Source: Athripsodes cinereus (taxonomy: Eukaryota > Arthropoda > Insecta > Trichoptera > Leptoceridae). From it: DNA of 64,000 nucleotides. The position numbers and the translations under genes are program-made. The DNA is taken from assembly GCA_947579605.1 (NCBI GenBank), contig OX388320.1, positions 1,550,001 through 1,614,000 on the forward strand, given 5' to 3'. The notes beneath the pieces were generated by a model that was not told the origin of the DNA, made no database searches, and saw only the letters and a list, made by a program, of their open reading frames with translations. This document shows, piece by piece, positions 44,101 through 55,992 of this stretch; the first letter of the stretch is position 1; each line of letters opens with the position of its first letter.

Positions 44101-44321
44101 AAAGGAAAATATTTAATTTAAATCAAAACACTGTTTTATTCCACTATCAGATTGTTTAATTATTATAACGTTTTCAACTACAATGTAGCCATCATCAGTA
44201 ATAACACAATAATTGTGTTATTACTGATGATGGCTACATTGTAGTTGAAAACGTTATAATAATTAAACAATCTCATAGTGGAATAAAACAGTGTTTTGAT
44301 TTAAATTAAATATTTTCCTTT
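44101..44321. repeat. Palindrome with 110-bp arms, 1-nt centre, hammerhead-like cores
   Basis: 44101-44210 and 44212-44321 are reverse complements with a single mismatch (CTATCAGATTG against CTATGAGATTG) around base 44211. The right arm has CTGATGA (44224-44230), a stem GGCTAC-ATT-GTAGTT and GAAA (44247-44250), then ACGTTATAA; the left arm has the same on the minus strand. This matches the hammerhead-bearing ends of Penelope-like elements in inverted tandem. Confidence 0.95.
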
Positions 44322-44459
44322 AAAATGCATTTCCACAAAGTTACACTTGAAAATATAGAATTTTTACTTATAAGTTTTACAACCGCATAGTGAGTCAAAA
44401 GTAAGTGTTGAAAAATACTTAAATGAAGTACCTATTCACTTATTTATTTCTCAAATAAG

Positions 44460-44712
44460 TTTAGCACCCACAACAGTGGAGTACCCGGCAGCGAATAGGT
44501 CTCCCATTTTTTTCCCTAAGAAGTCTTTGAGTGTCCTATAGCAGGTGATTGAAAAAAAAATAAGACATTTTGCATCCTGATTTTTTTTTTCACACATCCT
44601 GGATATCTAATTTTTTTGTTGGCACCAGACAGGACACCATACATGTTTATTACATGCGGGTTGTCTATTGACTACCCCACTTGTGGGATATGCCATCCAT
44701 GATGGTATAGTT
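44460..44712 (-). mobile_element. SINE-like repeat A, inverted copy
   Basis: GTGGAGTACCCGGCAGCGAA, TAGGTCTCCCA, GAGTGTCCTATAGCAGGTG, TTGGCACCAGACAGGACA, CTACCCCACTTGTGGGATAT and ATGATGGTATAG in family order on the minus strand. Confidence 0.82.
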
Positions 44713-45559
44713 TTTTAAGGGCATCAAACACACTCACGCATGGTGCCACAAGAAATTCTCCACGATTTTATAATAATCATCAAATTTCATATTTGAGACG
44801 TCTTGTTGTAATTTGTATGACAAAATCCGCTATAAAAATTACGTTTTAGTACTGATAAAAATTATGTAAAATATTCGAAATTTTTATATCATTTCTACTA
44901 TCATTTTCGATGGATATTAAATTCTTGATAACGTTCTACATTTTCAGCGCTCGTTTTATGCGTGAGATATATACTCGTAAGATGATGTCGTAAAATGAGA
45001 CACGTTTTTATAACGGGCTTATGAAGTGTTAAAAGTTTCATCGACATGAAAACTAATATGGTATTTAAATAAGCTTTAAGTTTTTCCTGATCACTCGGAA
45101 ATAAGTGGATATCCTTAAAATATGGAGAAATAAATATAAAATAAAAATTTATTAAGATTCTACACAGGTAAAAATACTTATTAAAATTATGAATTCACAT
45201 TAATTAGTCATTAAAATTAAAGTGTTTATACCAAAAGTTAGATCACTTTTATCTTATAAATTATTTGATTAAAGGCAGAGCACTCGATTTCCAGTGAATC
45301 ATGATCAGTATACTCAACACAACGATTTGTTTAAAAGAGACTCCAAGATCAAACAAAAATACAACATATGTAGATCCAACATTATAAGTATTAATTAATT
45401 CACATGTTAGCAAAGAATGGTTTGTAAGTGGATTCAAATATTTATAAAAAGAACATATTAGTCGTTCTCCTATTGTATATTAAAAAATAAACTTACAGGA
45501 TAGCTGGAAAACCTTGTCGCTGAAATGGAGAAGTTTAATGCTTTTTACCTAATATTTCA

Positions 45560-45955
45560 CAACTTTTATAGATCAAGTGATAGCATTTGTTGTCTCAAGA
45601 TTGGACTATTGCAACGTCGTTTATGCTGGACTACCTCGAAGTCTTCTCAATCGTTTGCAACTGGCGTTCAACAGTGCTGCGCGGCTCATTTTCCGTGAGG
45701 GCGAAAAATGCCACATCACCCCCCTCCTAGAACGATTACATTGGCTGAGGGTGGAGAAAAGGGTGACATTCAAGGTATGCCTTCTGGTCTACAAGGCTAT
45801 ACACAAAATTGCACCATCGTGCCTTACAGAGCTTTGTCCCCTTGACTCAACCACTAGAAGACCACTACGCCCTTCGGAACTGGCTGTAAATAGCCCAATA
45901 GAGCCGGTAAGTTTAACTTTTGTGAAAATAAAATCATCCAGAATCACCATCATCA
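45560..45955 (+). pseudogene. CR1/L2-like LINE, segment after the reverse transcriptase
   Basis: Open frame of about 127 codons: VSRLDYCNVVYAGLPRSLLN, RLQLAFNSAARLIF, HITPLLERLHWLRVEKRVTF, KVCLLVYKAIHKIAPSCLTE. This is the region after the catalytic domain in CR1/L2-type elements (SRLDYCN...LHWLPV...F K.L.L.YKALH). Truncated at both ends; no reverse transcriptase motifs or tail. Confidence 0.85.
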
Positions 45956-47149
45956 TTTAACAGAAAATAATAATGTAGGAAAATATCCAAAATTCACTAA
46001 ATATTGTTATTAGTAAAACTATTTTGCTTAATTAATACTTTAAAAATATTATTATCTGACGTGAGACTAAACGATAATAACGGAATGGTTGAAGTTATTT
46101 AAATGAAAATTACGACATTCCAAGCTTCCCCGTAAAACTTATCTCCCTTCAAAGCAATATCAAGTATTGTTGTAAGCTCATTTAAAGTTCTTTAAAGTTT
46201 ACTTACATATGAAAAACATAAAGAGAACGTATTACCTACGCACGCCACAATACATCAAGGAAAAACTTTATGGTGCAGTATTGTAGGAATAATGTGAGAT
46301 AGCGCGGCATTTAAAGAAGTTGTAGCATTGTGTGTTTAAATAAGCTTTTGTATGGCATGAAATAACCAATTTGAAGGCAATTTAAAAAGAGAATTTTTTT
46401 TTATAAGGAAATAATTTTATTTCTTGAAACTAATATTTTATTAAACAAACATTTACATGTCCATACATTTTTGTGTTCAGAATTTCACATGGAGGCAAGG
46501 CTGTGTTATCTGCTCAATATTTTATCTTTAATATTTTATATATTGGGGAACCAAGTTTCGTCAGCAGTCTTGTCATTAACAGATTACGTGTTGATTTATT
46601 GATTGATCATTTTTATTTTTTTAACAATTTTTCAGAATACATAATAATAACTCGGTACGAATTTGAAAAAAGCTGATGGTTGAAAAAAAAAACATAAATA
46701 AGTTTTAACTGTACATTACAAAAGAGTTTATGACTTATATTATTTAAACATTCCTTATTGAATTTATATTTTTCAATGAAAACCTATTTGATAAGAAAGA
46801 ACCAATCGGACATCTCAATTGCAGAACCATGTTCACACAATGTAACATTGGGCAAAGCCTAATCGAAAAAAGGAAGAAAGGCGTACCAATGCTTTCAAGG
46901 CGTGCTTCAGTATTCATTTTCGGTGTTCATGAATAAACAATTCCTCCATTCTCAATGTCATGATATACGGTCCACTAGAGGAGAAACATTTAATGCAAAC
47001 CATAGAAGCAACATTTTTTTGATATCTCATACTTCAGATCTCGAATGGATCATGAGTTTAATTTGTCATCTACGTATGTGCCCAAGCAATAAAAAATCGT
47101 ACATATTCGGATAGGTACTAATTATTCCCAAAACTATTGTAACAGCTTA

Positions 47150-47455
47150 GTTTCTACTGTGATACAAAATTGAGAGACAAAATAAGAAATGAAACTATCC
47201 GACAAAAAAAAATCGTCGACGTTGTTTATCAAGTCTCCAAGCTGAAATGGGTCATGTGGTAAGACGAGAGGATGGCAGATGGACTTACAGAATTCTTGAA
47301 TGGAGGCCGTGGGAGGACAAAAAAATACCCAAAAAGATGGGTTGATGATATTGTCGAGATGATGGGAAAACATTGGTATCGTGTTGCTCGAGATAGAAAA
47401 GTGTGAAATGGTTTTAAAGAGGCCTATATTCAGCAGCGGAGAGAAGAAGGCTAGC
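47150..47455 (+). mobile_element. RTE-like LINE tail, degraded
   Basis: Matches the end of 23551-25053 with frameshifts: DKIRNETIRQKK-like, IVDVVYQVSKLKW, GHVVRREDGRW, RILEWRPWE and EAYIQQRRE. It ends in GAAGAAGG and (TAAG)n. Confidence 0.8.
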
Positions 47456-47517
47456 AGTAAGTAAGTAAGTAACTACTGATAATCTTCCAAATATGTACAT
47501 AATCTAATATTTAAAAT

Positions 47518-47830
47518 TCTGGTGTCACGGTGTTTGTTATCATACTCCTACAAAACGGCTGGACCGATTTTGATGAATTTTTGTATGCTTATCGGGTAGG
47601 TCTGAGAATCGGCCGACATCTATTTTTCATACACCTAAAATTTAAGGATGGTCCACGCTGATTTTTTTAATTTCATTTTTTGACATTTTTGTTTATTTTA
47701 ATTTTTTTATGATGAGGCATTGAAAAATACATTCAGCGCTAAATTTTCACCCTTCTACCATCAACCCCTATATTGCATATAATAGCGAAATAATGTATTT
47801 TGCAAAACAACGTTTGCCGGGTCAGCTAGT
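47518..47830. mobile_element. Helitron-like non-autonomous element (3' end CTAG/T)
   Basis: Carries AAAACGGCTGGACCGATTTT, AGGTCTGAGAATCGGCCGAC, CACCCTTCTACCATCAACCC and ends GTTTGCCGGGTCAGCTAGT, a set of words common to a widespread insect repeat I associate with Helitrons. The CTAG end followed by T fits a Helitron 3' terminus; the 5' end and 3' hairpin are not clear. Confidence 0.5.
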
Positions 47831-48149
47831 TATGTATATTATTTCACCCGTTGTAAAATAAAGTGTATAGCTACCTATGTGGATATTAGTTAAGTAGGTA
47901 CAGATATGGGAATAACTTACAGGCACTATGGGACGACTCATATCCTGAAAGTTTTGTTTCAGAACATGTTTCGTGTTTTCAGGCAATAGCTGATTCAGTA
48001 GACTGAAAGAAAATTTTACTTGTAACATCAAGGAATTTAGCGAAACGTATATTTACTAAATACAATCTGTACCAGACTTTTTTGTTTTCATTGGATTAAG
48101 AAATCATATTACCTTTCTATCTATCCTTATTTTTGTAATCACATTAAAA

Positions 48150-48400
48150 AATAAAAACTGGGGTAGCTAGTGGACTAACTGAATGTTATAAACATACAGG
48201 TCAATCTCTTTGCGTCATAAAAATAAGAAAATCTGGATGGGTGGAATCCCACATCATTGCTGAACTGAAGACATTTAAGGGATTTATTCGCGATGTTTTA
48301 AGAATATTCGCCTTAAACAGGACACTCTAAAACTTGGAGAAGAGGACACTCTAAAACTTGGAACGGAGATCTATTCTATTCCAGGCACTTCGCGGAATAC
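48150..48400 (+). mobile_element. SINE-like repeat A, diverged copy
   Basis: CTGGGGTAGCTAGTGGACTAAC, ATCTGGATGGGTGGAATCCC, CAGGACACTCTAAAACTTGG and GGCACTTCGCGG in family order, with many changes and a short internal duplication of GGACACTCTAAAACTTGG. Confidence 0.6.
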
Positions 48401-48544
48401 TCTTCAATACTTTGTAATCCAAGCAGAGTAGATGTAACCCCAAATATTATTTTCCCTTACATTACATTGAAGATTCTCTCCCATACCCAGGTTTCTCAGA
48501 AGTCCAGGAACTTCTATTCATCAATGAGCCAATCCCATAATAAT

Positions 48545-48695
48545 TATGATAATCACGGCATCTCTCACAATTTGGATATTTGGGGGACCAACTGCTTGTA
48601 ATAAACATTCAAATCATCCTCTCTGTGCCAACAAGAAATGAAGACATTCAAAATTGTGGGGTATACCTCACCAATGCATCCCTTATAAGTTTGAT
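48545..48695 (+). mobile_element. SINE-like repeat A, diverged partial copy
   Basis: AATCACGGCATCTCTCACAA, GGGGGACCAACTGC, TCATCCTCTCTGTGCCAAC, AAGACATTCAAAATTGTGG; the distal end is lost. Confidence 0.6.
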
Positions 48696-48939
48696 CCAAC
48701 TGCACTTCCTCTTCTTTCAAATAAATTAACAATTATATATTTTCTTTGTTTCATCCATTCAATAATATTTTTTATTGTTTTATTTTAAAATAGCCGAACA
48801 CAAAACTCTTCTATTGTACATTCCTCTGACTCACAGTATCGTTTGCGACTCATCATTATACACCAGTACATTATTGTATATGAATGATTATAATTGGGAA
48901 ACTTTTAGATTCCATCTACATACTATGTGCATACGTGTA

Positions 48940-49430
48940 TATTATGTACAAGCTCGACATAATATTTCTACCTTTATTGTTTAAAATGAATGTTAATGAC
49001 CTGGATGACTCAAAAAATTAACAAACCTTTGAATTCCAATCTCATTATTGTATTATGTGAATAGAGAGAAGTAAGGAGACAAATATTTAATTTTGACATG
49101 TGCGAATGTCATAATTTTTAATTCTCGTTTTAAATGATTTAGTATAGAGATTTTGGGAAATTGTTAAACGGATTTGAGTTTGTATCGTGAAAACAAATTT
49201 ATTATGTAAAAAACACTGTTTATTTGCACAAGCTCAACATATTATTTCCACCATTTTTGTTAGAATGAATGTTAATGAACTGGATGAGTCTAAATAATTA
49301 ACTAACTTATTTGTATGTAAGAAGAGGGTAGCAATGTGACGAACGTTAAATTTTGGCAAACGTGAATATAATTTCTTTAAAACTTGTTTTTAACGATTTG
49401 GTGTTGAGATTTTACTGTTGTAAACACCCA
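48940..49430. repeat. Degenerate tandem duplication, ~280-bp period
   Basis: CAAGCTCGACATAATATTTC (near 48950) and CAAGCTCAACATATTATTTC (near 49230), followed in both by AATGAATGTTAATGA and CTGGATGA, and later by GACATGTGCGAAT against GGCAAACGTGAAT. Old duplication, not coding. Confidence 0.75.
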
Positions 49431-49808
49431 ACTTTTTACTACACAATATCCTTTTGTGAAATTCAAGGTAAAGAATAGGCATATCTCTTTTCTATAAGTT
49501 ATCGAGTGATCTGCAAAAGGTAGCTATGCGTAATATGTACATCATGATTAAATCATTTAACCATCATTAAAACAGCACTGATGTGGCATGTCACCCTTTC
49601 TGAATGGCTTAAATTTCAGTGGCATGGAAAGGATGACTTCGATGTATGTATATTACATACAGTTAAAGAAAGAGACGATGTGAGCGAACGTCCAAGAACT
49701 TCGTAGAAAGAGACATTAAAGAAATGTAAACAATCCAATTGCTATACTACTGTAAGCACGTTATGTCGAGTGTAGTGAGATTACTGAGACAAAAGTTTAT
49801 ATAATGAG

Positions 49809-50450
49809 TTACAATCCACTGGATTGGTCTGTAACGAGTTTTGACTTTCTTCTCCATTCCTCCCTATTCTCAGCCAGTCTTTTCAGCTCTACGTATGAGC
49901 CACAGTTCATGTCCCTCTTCAGTTGGTCCATATACTCGTCTCTTGCTCTGCCTCTGCCATTTGTCCCCTCGGTCTTACCCTCCGCAATGGCGATGAGTAG
50001 TCCTGGGTGCCTGATGTTGTGGCCAATCCAGTTAGCTCGTTGTTGGCTGATTCTCTTAAGAAGTTGCCTTTTTTCGCCTACCCTGGTTAATACTTCTTCG
50101 TTTTCGATGTGTTCCGACCAATGGACCTTCAGCATGCGTCTGTAGCACCACATTTCAAAGGCCGCCAACCGTCCGCTTTCACTCTTGCTGATGGTCCACG
50201 TCTCGCAACCATAAAGCAGAATGCTCGATACAAAGGCTTTAGTAAGGTTCTTCCTTACGCTTAAATCAATATTTGGAGATTCCAATATCTTAGATTTTTT
50301 GTTAAAAGCAATCCTTGCCTGGTTTATTCTGCTCACAATTTCCGATTTAGAGCGTCCATCTTGGTTTATTCTGCTGCCCAAGTATACGAATTCTCTGACT
50401 TGTTTGATGCTCACTCCATTTATGGCATTGTTCGCAGTCGCTTCCTCCTT
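49809..50450 (-). pseudogene. RTE-like reverse transcriptase, C-terminal third (inverted copy)
   Basis: Near-identical relative of 19648-20430 on the minus strand. The open frame of about 200 codons starts in NAINGVSIKQ and continues FVYLGSRINQDGRSKSEIVS, ILLYGCETWTISKSESGR, VHWSEHIENEEVLTRVGEKR, NGRGRARDEYMDQLKRDM. No in-frame stop here. Truncated 5' at about 50450, before the FADD box. The DNA beyond repeats the words GCAGTCGCTTCCTC and CCCTTTTCTCAGTTTATTTA. Confidence 0.88.
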
Positions 50451-50690
50451 TCCCTTTTCTCAGTTTATTTATTTACGTTTTATTTATTTCTTTCTCAGTT
50501 TATTTATTTACGCAGTCGCTTCCTCTTTTCCCTTTTCTCAGTTTATTTATTTAAAATCATATACGCATATATAAAATCGTATACAAAAGTTTATTTATTC
50601 AAAATCATATACGCGTGAGCCTTTTACATGTTTACAAAGTATGAATGACAGATAACACGACAACAACAAAAAAAAAAACAATCATACTTC
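50430..50690 (-). repeat. Tandem TTTATTTA tracts and LINE 3' end (repeat E, inverted)
   Basis: CTTTTCTCAGTTTATTTATT occurs about three times in 50455-50555. At 50560-50690, ATCATATACGCG and GTGAGCCTTTTACATG match the inverse of 26780-26820. Confidence 0.65.
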
Positions 50691-51714
50691 AATTCGATAA
50701 TGAGTTATCTTATGAGATAAATTTTAAGTTAAAATATAATTCAACATATTAATATTAATATCAGAGAAAATAAAATTATATGAAATGAAATGAAATATAA
50801 AATGAACGAGATATTAAATGTCATTTGATAAAAATTAATAAATATATTACATGAAAGTTAGACATAAATCGATATAAAAAAAAATAGAACAAATCAATAC
50901 AAACAGATGAATCAATACAAAAAAATGTAGATATTAAGAGTGTTTTGGCAGAATTTCTTTACATTTGTTTTCCATAGACGATGAATGTGACCACTTGAAC
51001 CAGCCTAGAGGCAATTCGTAAGCATTATTACACGTCTCTTACTTCTTCTGGTTAGAGTTCAGACATTGTTACATAAACCGTGTAAATTTTTTTTTCGATT
51101 GAGGTGTTTGATTTGTTTTATCATCTAGTACCTAAAAACTTCATGAATATTCTAATCAAAATATATTTTCTATTAATACCTATATTATATTATACAAAAT
51201 CAAATGAATACAGAAATGAATAACTTCTATAAAAATATGATAATACTTCGGCCTTAGGATTATCGCAAAACCATACCCAACAACATATTATTTTGTTTGA
51301 CAAATGACGTCATAATGGGATTCGTTTGGCCTTAATATTAATTACAAACAAAAATATAAAATCTAGTATGAAAGTTAATTAATTTTTCGGACAAAGAGTG
51401 TAGAAAAAAATAGTAGAACAAAACTATATTAATAATAAAATTTAATATATTGTGTTACCAAACTGTATAGCAGTGATAATATATTATGTGTAAGTAGATA
51501 ACGTAATTTATTTCTGATTATTATCTAACGTTGATTTATTGTATGTACCACGAATTTTTACTGTAGTTTCACCATCAATGAGTTAACAATTATTAATGAA
51601 ATTTATATTGCAGGAAAAGATAATACTTTTTTTTATATTTTATTGTGTCATTATTTTATACAAGCAGATACGCAGTGATGTTATCAGCGCTGCTAGGTTA
51701 GATAAAGGAGGATT

Positions 51715-51790
51715 AAGAAATTTATCTATTTATTTATTTATTTCATCCTTCACTGTACATTAGTAACAATATTTAAATCAATAAAAAATA
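51715..51790 (-). mobile_element. LINE A-tail-like tract
   Basis: TTTATCTATTTATTTATTTA and CACTGTACATTAGTAAC, paralleled at 13830-13905. Too short to place further. Confidence 0.4.
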
Positions 51791-52756
51791 ATTATTTTAT
51801 TAGGAATCAATATTCAATCACTTTTTATGTTTTAAAAGAGCATTCTACAATGCGATTCTTTAAATTGATTGTAGGTTTATAGTTCATGATCGATTTCAGC
51901 AAACTGTTGCCATTGACGAGCCAAATAATACTTAATAATATCGTGTTAATAATAACACCAACAAAAAAACATAAAGATTGAAAACAATAGGTGTACTTAT
52001 TAAGAATTTGTTATTTCAAACATTGTAAGAAGGGGGTTTTTATAATGATTATGTCTTTTTGACAAGGTTTGTTTTTTTAATTTAAAGATTATGTAATCTG
52101 TAATGTGTTCATATTTTTCAAGGTTTATTCTTAAATTGCAGTTAATGCGTATTCTTCGATGTCATTTCATCATCCATTCGTTCATCAAGTCCGTACATAT
52201 CAATTTCCATATTTATATAAATAAATACGATATTCTTTATTTTTCATTTTTTTAAGTGGTACAAAAGGAGGATTTATTGCCTGCAGACAATTTCAAACAA
52301 CCAACCAGTAATTTACCAGTCCTAAATTTTAATTTAATAATTAAAACGCAGAAAAATGGTCTTGTGTTATAGGTACTAATCAGACATGCAAATTTCGCAC
52401 AATGTTACGTTGTATAAACATGGTTCTCCAATCGAGATATCTGATAAGTTATGTCATCTGCACCCAAATCCGGTAAAACAAAAAAATAGTAAATACTCAA
52501 ATAGTCACTGTTGAAAGTTATATAGGTATACAATACAACAACAATATATAATACAATTTGATTTATAGTTAGTGCTAGTACCTTTATGTGTTGAGTAATT
52601 ATGAAAGCACACACCATTCAGCAGAAAATAAGATTAATGTCTGAATTAATGTGACTTTGTCACATACACACAACTAAGTATATAATATTGTCTATAGACT
52701 ACATATCAACGCTCCAGGTCCATAAGCCATCAACTCGAAATCATAATATTCCAAAA

Positions 52757-53005
52757 TAATCATCATCATCATTATCGCCCTCAATGCTCCTCTCGGGAGC
52801 ACAGGGCAGAAACCAGCCTCCTTCATTCAGAGCGTCTCTGTGCCAATTGCGTCACCTCTTCCCACAACATTCCCTGCACTCTGATTGCGTTGTCGTAGAA
52901 ACGGTGTATTGTGAAAGAGGAACGCCCGGGCCGACGGAACCCTTGCGGACGGAAGAACGGCGCTCTTTTTGGCCAACGATCATTGAGCATTCTCAGAACA
53001 ATATT
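52757..53005 (-). mobile_element. LINE D tail, inverted copy
   Basis: Minus frame: RPQGFRRPGRSSFTIHRFYD, then GMLWEEVTQLAQRRSEW and a CSREEH-like end. The (ATC)n at 52759-52775 is the inverse of the (GAT)n tail. Closely similar to 33156-33406. Confidence 0.82.
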
Positions 53006-53420
53006 GAATTTCAAAGTATTTCACATTCAAGATTTAACCCTTTAACGGATTCGCTATTTCAAATTACGTAGTCATCTTCATGGGGTATTTTTGTACCCCA
53101 AAGTTTAAAACTAATATAATAAAAATGTTTATATTTTTTTATTTAATAAAACTTCAACTTCACTTTGTTTTATTGTTATATTTTATTATAACATACTTAA
53201 TGAAAACAAATAATACAAATTAAAGTAGTTAATCAAATTTGCCTCATTTTCGACAAAAAAAAAATATACCTACCTATCAAAAACTGATTCGTAAGATACT
53301 TTATGTAAGTTCATGACGAACATTGAGAATACGTGGAGACTTGACGCCCTAGCTTGAAGCAGGAGGGAGTAATAACCTGAAGTATGATCGATGGGGTTCT
53401 TTTGGACCCCGCATAACCGT

Positions 53421-55971
53421 TGCTACGCATTAAATAATCGCTGCGGAGAAGTTCATACTGGCTAATGTTCCTACAGTCAATTGTTGTCTGTGAGTCTTCC
53501 GTAATAATAATAATAATTGTACGTTACAAAGAACACGTGACTAGCTGGTGCACTCGGCCCAACATCGTATGATTCTCATTCCCTTGAAGAATAACCGTTA
53601 AACGTTTCTTGTCCCGATCGCGTCCTCTTGCAGTCAGTTGAATTCGGACCATGGTGACGTAATTACCTCCCGCCTGGCTTCTTAGCCATGCCATAATGTT
53701 GGCGCGAAATCGTTCGTTTCAATTCAAAATTGTATATTGTATTTAATTATTTATATTGTATAAATATCTATCTGTCCGGTCCAGTTAATTAATAACTCAT
53801 CTTACGAGTAAAGGTAGTGATAATTCAGTGAAAAGGACGTAACGATAATGTCGTCACGCAACGTGTATTTTTGTAAATTTCTCCGTAAAGTAAATTAGAA
53901 ACCATGTTTATCAAAGAATAGTACAATATGTGGTCAAAGTGATAATACCGTATAAAATAAAGGAATGATTAATATTGCATTGCCATCAGCAGAAAAACTT
54001 CAATGTCTTATAATAATGATCACCATAATTAAGTTATTCGTGGAAATGCTATCCGATAATACTCTAAATCGTTGCATAAAACATATATGATTGTTTCGAG
54101 GATAACGCAACAAGTGCAATAAATCAACAGTTGGAATAATTATAGTTTGCACAGAATATACTACTTCGAGTAACAGGAACCTTCCCTGATAGAGGCTTCG
54201 TCCGTGGCAAAATAGAGAAAGGAATGTGGAACTATCAAAGTGATATATGACCACCTGTTCGCGATCCGTGGGAGTACCTTAATATCAACACCTGTAGTGG
54301 AAAGAGAAGGCTTTGCACAGTCATCTGGCTGTGATAGTCTTATCTCATGCGGAATCCTTCGTTTCAAGGAGAGCAATTGACATCATGTGCTAGGAATCAG
54401 GAGTCCCTTGCGTTTGTCATCTTGCGTATAGAATATTTCAACCCAAGTGTAGCGACCCGTAGTTTCATTATAGGATAACCACTGTCTCGTTTGTACATGC
54501 GACCAATTGTAGTTGAAAATCTTGTAAGTACCAAAATAATATATTATGTATGTATTCCAAAGGCCTGATAACATATCTGAACAGACCAAAACCTTATGAT
54601 TGTATATGTATAACTATCTAATCTATTTGTCTTTTTACATTGTCACTGTTATATGTAACTGTTATCTCAATATAATTGAAACATTGTTTATGTTGAAAGG
54701 TAATGTCTGTTGGTTAACGTATTTTATACTTGAGTCGATAACGGAATTCCAAGTCAGAAATGTTCGGGATCTTTCATATGTAACTGTTTGCTAAAGTCAT
54801 AAATTCATTTGCGATAATTTGGATTGAATAATCCTTCATTATTCTTACAGTAGTATTCGTATCTGAGTATGTAACCTCTAGTGTAATTTCTCATTTCTAG
54901 TAATGGTGTTCCGTGGTTTTTTCATAATATAAACTAAAGCGAATGCTTGTGATAATTTATACTTACATATATCCACGGCTCCCATAAATAACTAATGTAA
55001 CTTGCCAAGTAAATAAACTCACCATTGTAAAAGGTTGACAATGCTTATATTTAGATCTGTTCTCTGTACCATGTATATTAATATGTTTATGTAATTATGT
55101 ATATTTCACAATGCCACTTTTATTTCAATATAATATGTCTGTTATAACCTCAAAATATGTTTTCGTATCTCATAATTATAGTAATTCCCCAATGATATAC
55201 ACAGCGTGTATTGATGACCAACAATAAAAGTACCATTAAATAGTTATTCCCGGTTCAATTCCGGAACAAGATTTACATATAAATGTTTGATTATCAATGA
55301 CAAGCTCAGGTTTGAATCCTGATTGTAACTATATGGGATAAATGTCTAACAAGGAGTATCTATTATTGAAATGTGTACTATAATATAACCTGGAAATAAG
55401 TATCAATCTGAAATAATGTCTACTTGGAGAGTTAACCTATGTTGCTTAAGCCTGGATTAGTTAATCCACTGAGATAAATACTTAACTGAAGAATCACTAT
55501 GGATTTCAATTGCTTAAATTACCTATATATATTCTGTAGTAATGATATGATGACCATAAGAAAATGATGAAACCGAAGGATAAGGAATTCTCTGAACTTT
55601 ATGTAAGTATATCTATGTACATGTCACTCACACAATACATTCCTCTTGCAGACTAAGTAGAATCATACCTAGACATGAACTTGAGCCAATATATTAATCT
55701 TTATATACTTTCTCTAAATATAATTTCTATTCTATGTGTTTCGCTTACGTACATTGCAAAATGTATGTAGCGAAGCTGGGGGTTACGAGCCAATTTATAT
55801 ACTTCTCTTATGTACAATTCATGTAAATTCATTTCTTTAAATAATTGATAAAAGATTCTTTTGATAAATATGTATGTAATGAAGTGATGCGATCGTCCTG
55901 GTGGGACGATATCGTACCAATTTGTGTGCTCGTCCGTGGATGTAGCAATGTGGGCGGACGTGTACGTAACA
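53421..55971 (+). repeat. 5' LTR, 2,551 bp
   Basis: TG...CA ends; paired with 59266-61816 at a constant offset of 5,845. It contains tRNA B-box-like words near 55255 and 55310 (CGGTTCAATTCCGG, AGGTTTGAATCCTGA). Short ORFs in it occur twice and are not genes. Confidence 0.95.
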
Positions 55972-55973
55972 TT

Positions 55974-55992
55974 TGGGCAGCTCGTCCTGGAT
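55974..55992 (+). other. Primer binding site, tRNA-Pro-like
   Basis: TGGGCAGCTCGTCCTGGAT begins two bases after the 5' LTR. It resembles the 3'-end complement of tRNA-Pro (TGGGGGCTCGTCC followed by a GGGAT-type end) with small differences. Confidence 0.7.

Noticed and set aside
53255..53285. Possible donor and DR codon for the missing TM3 exon on the minus strand (TTTTTGATAG/GTAGG)
   Set aside because: The upstream frame reads YESVFDR and then nothing like a GPCR TM3; it lies inside the piggyBac-like MITE.
54000..54794. Set of four ORFs (54000-54794) repeated at 59845-60639
   Set aside because: They recur only because they lie in the two LTRs; no domain, poor codon use, and overlapping on both strands.
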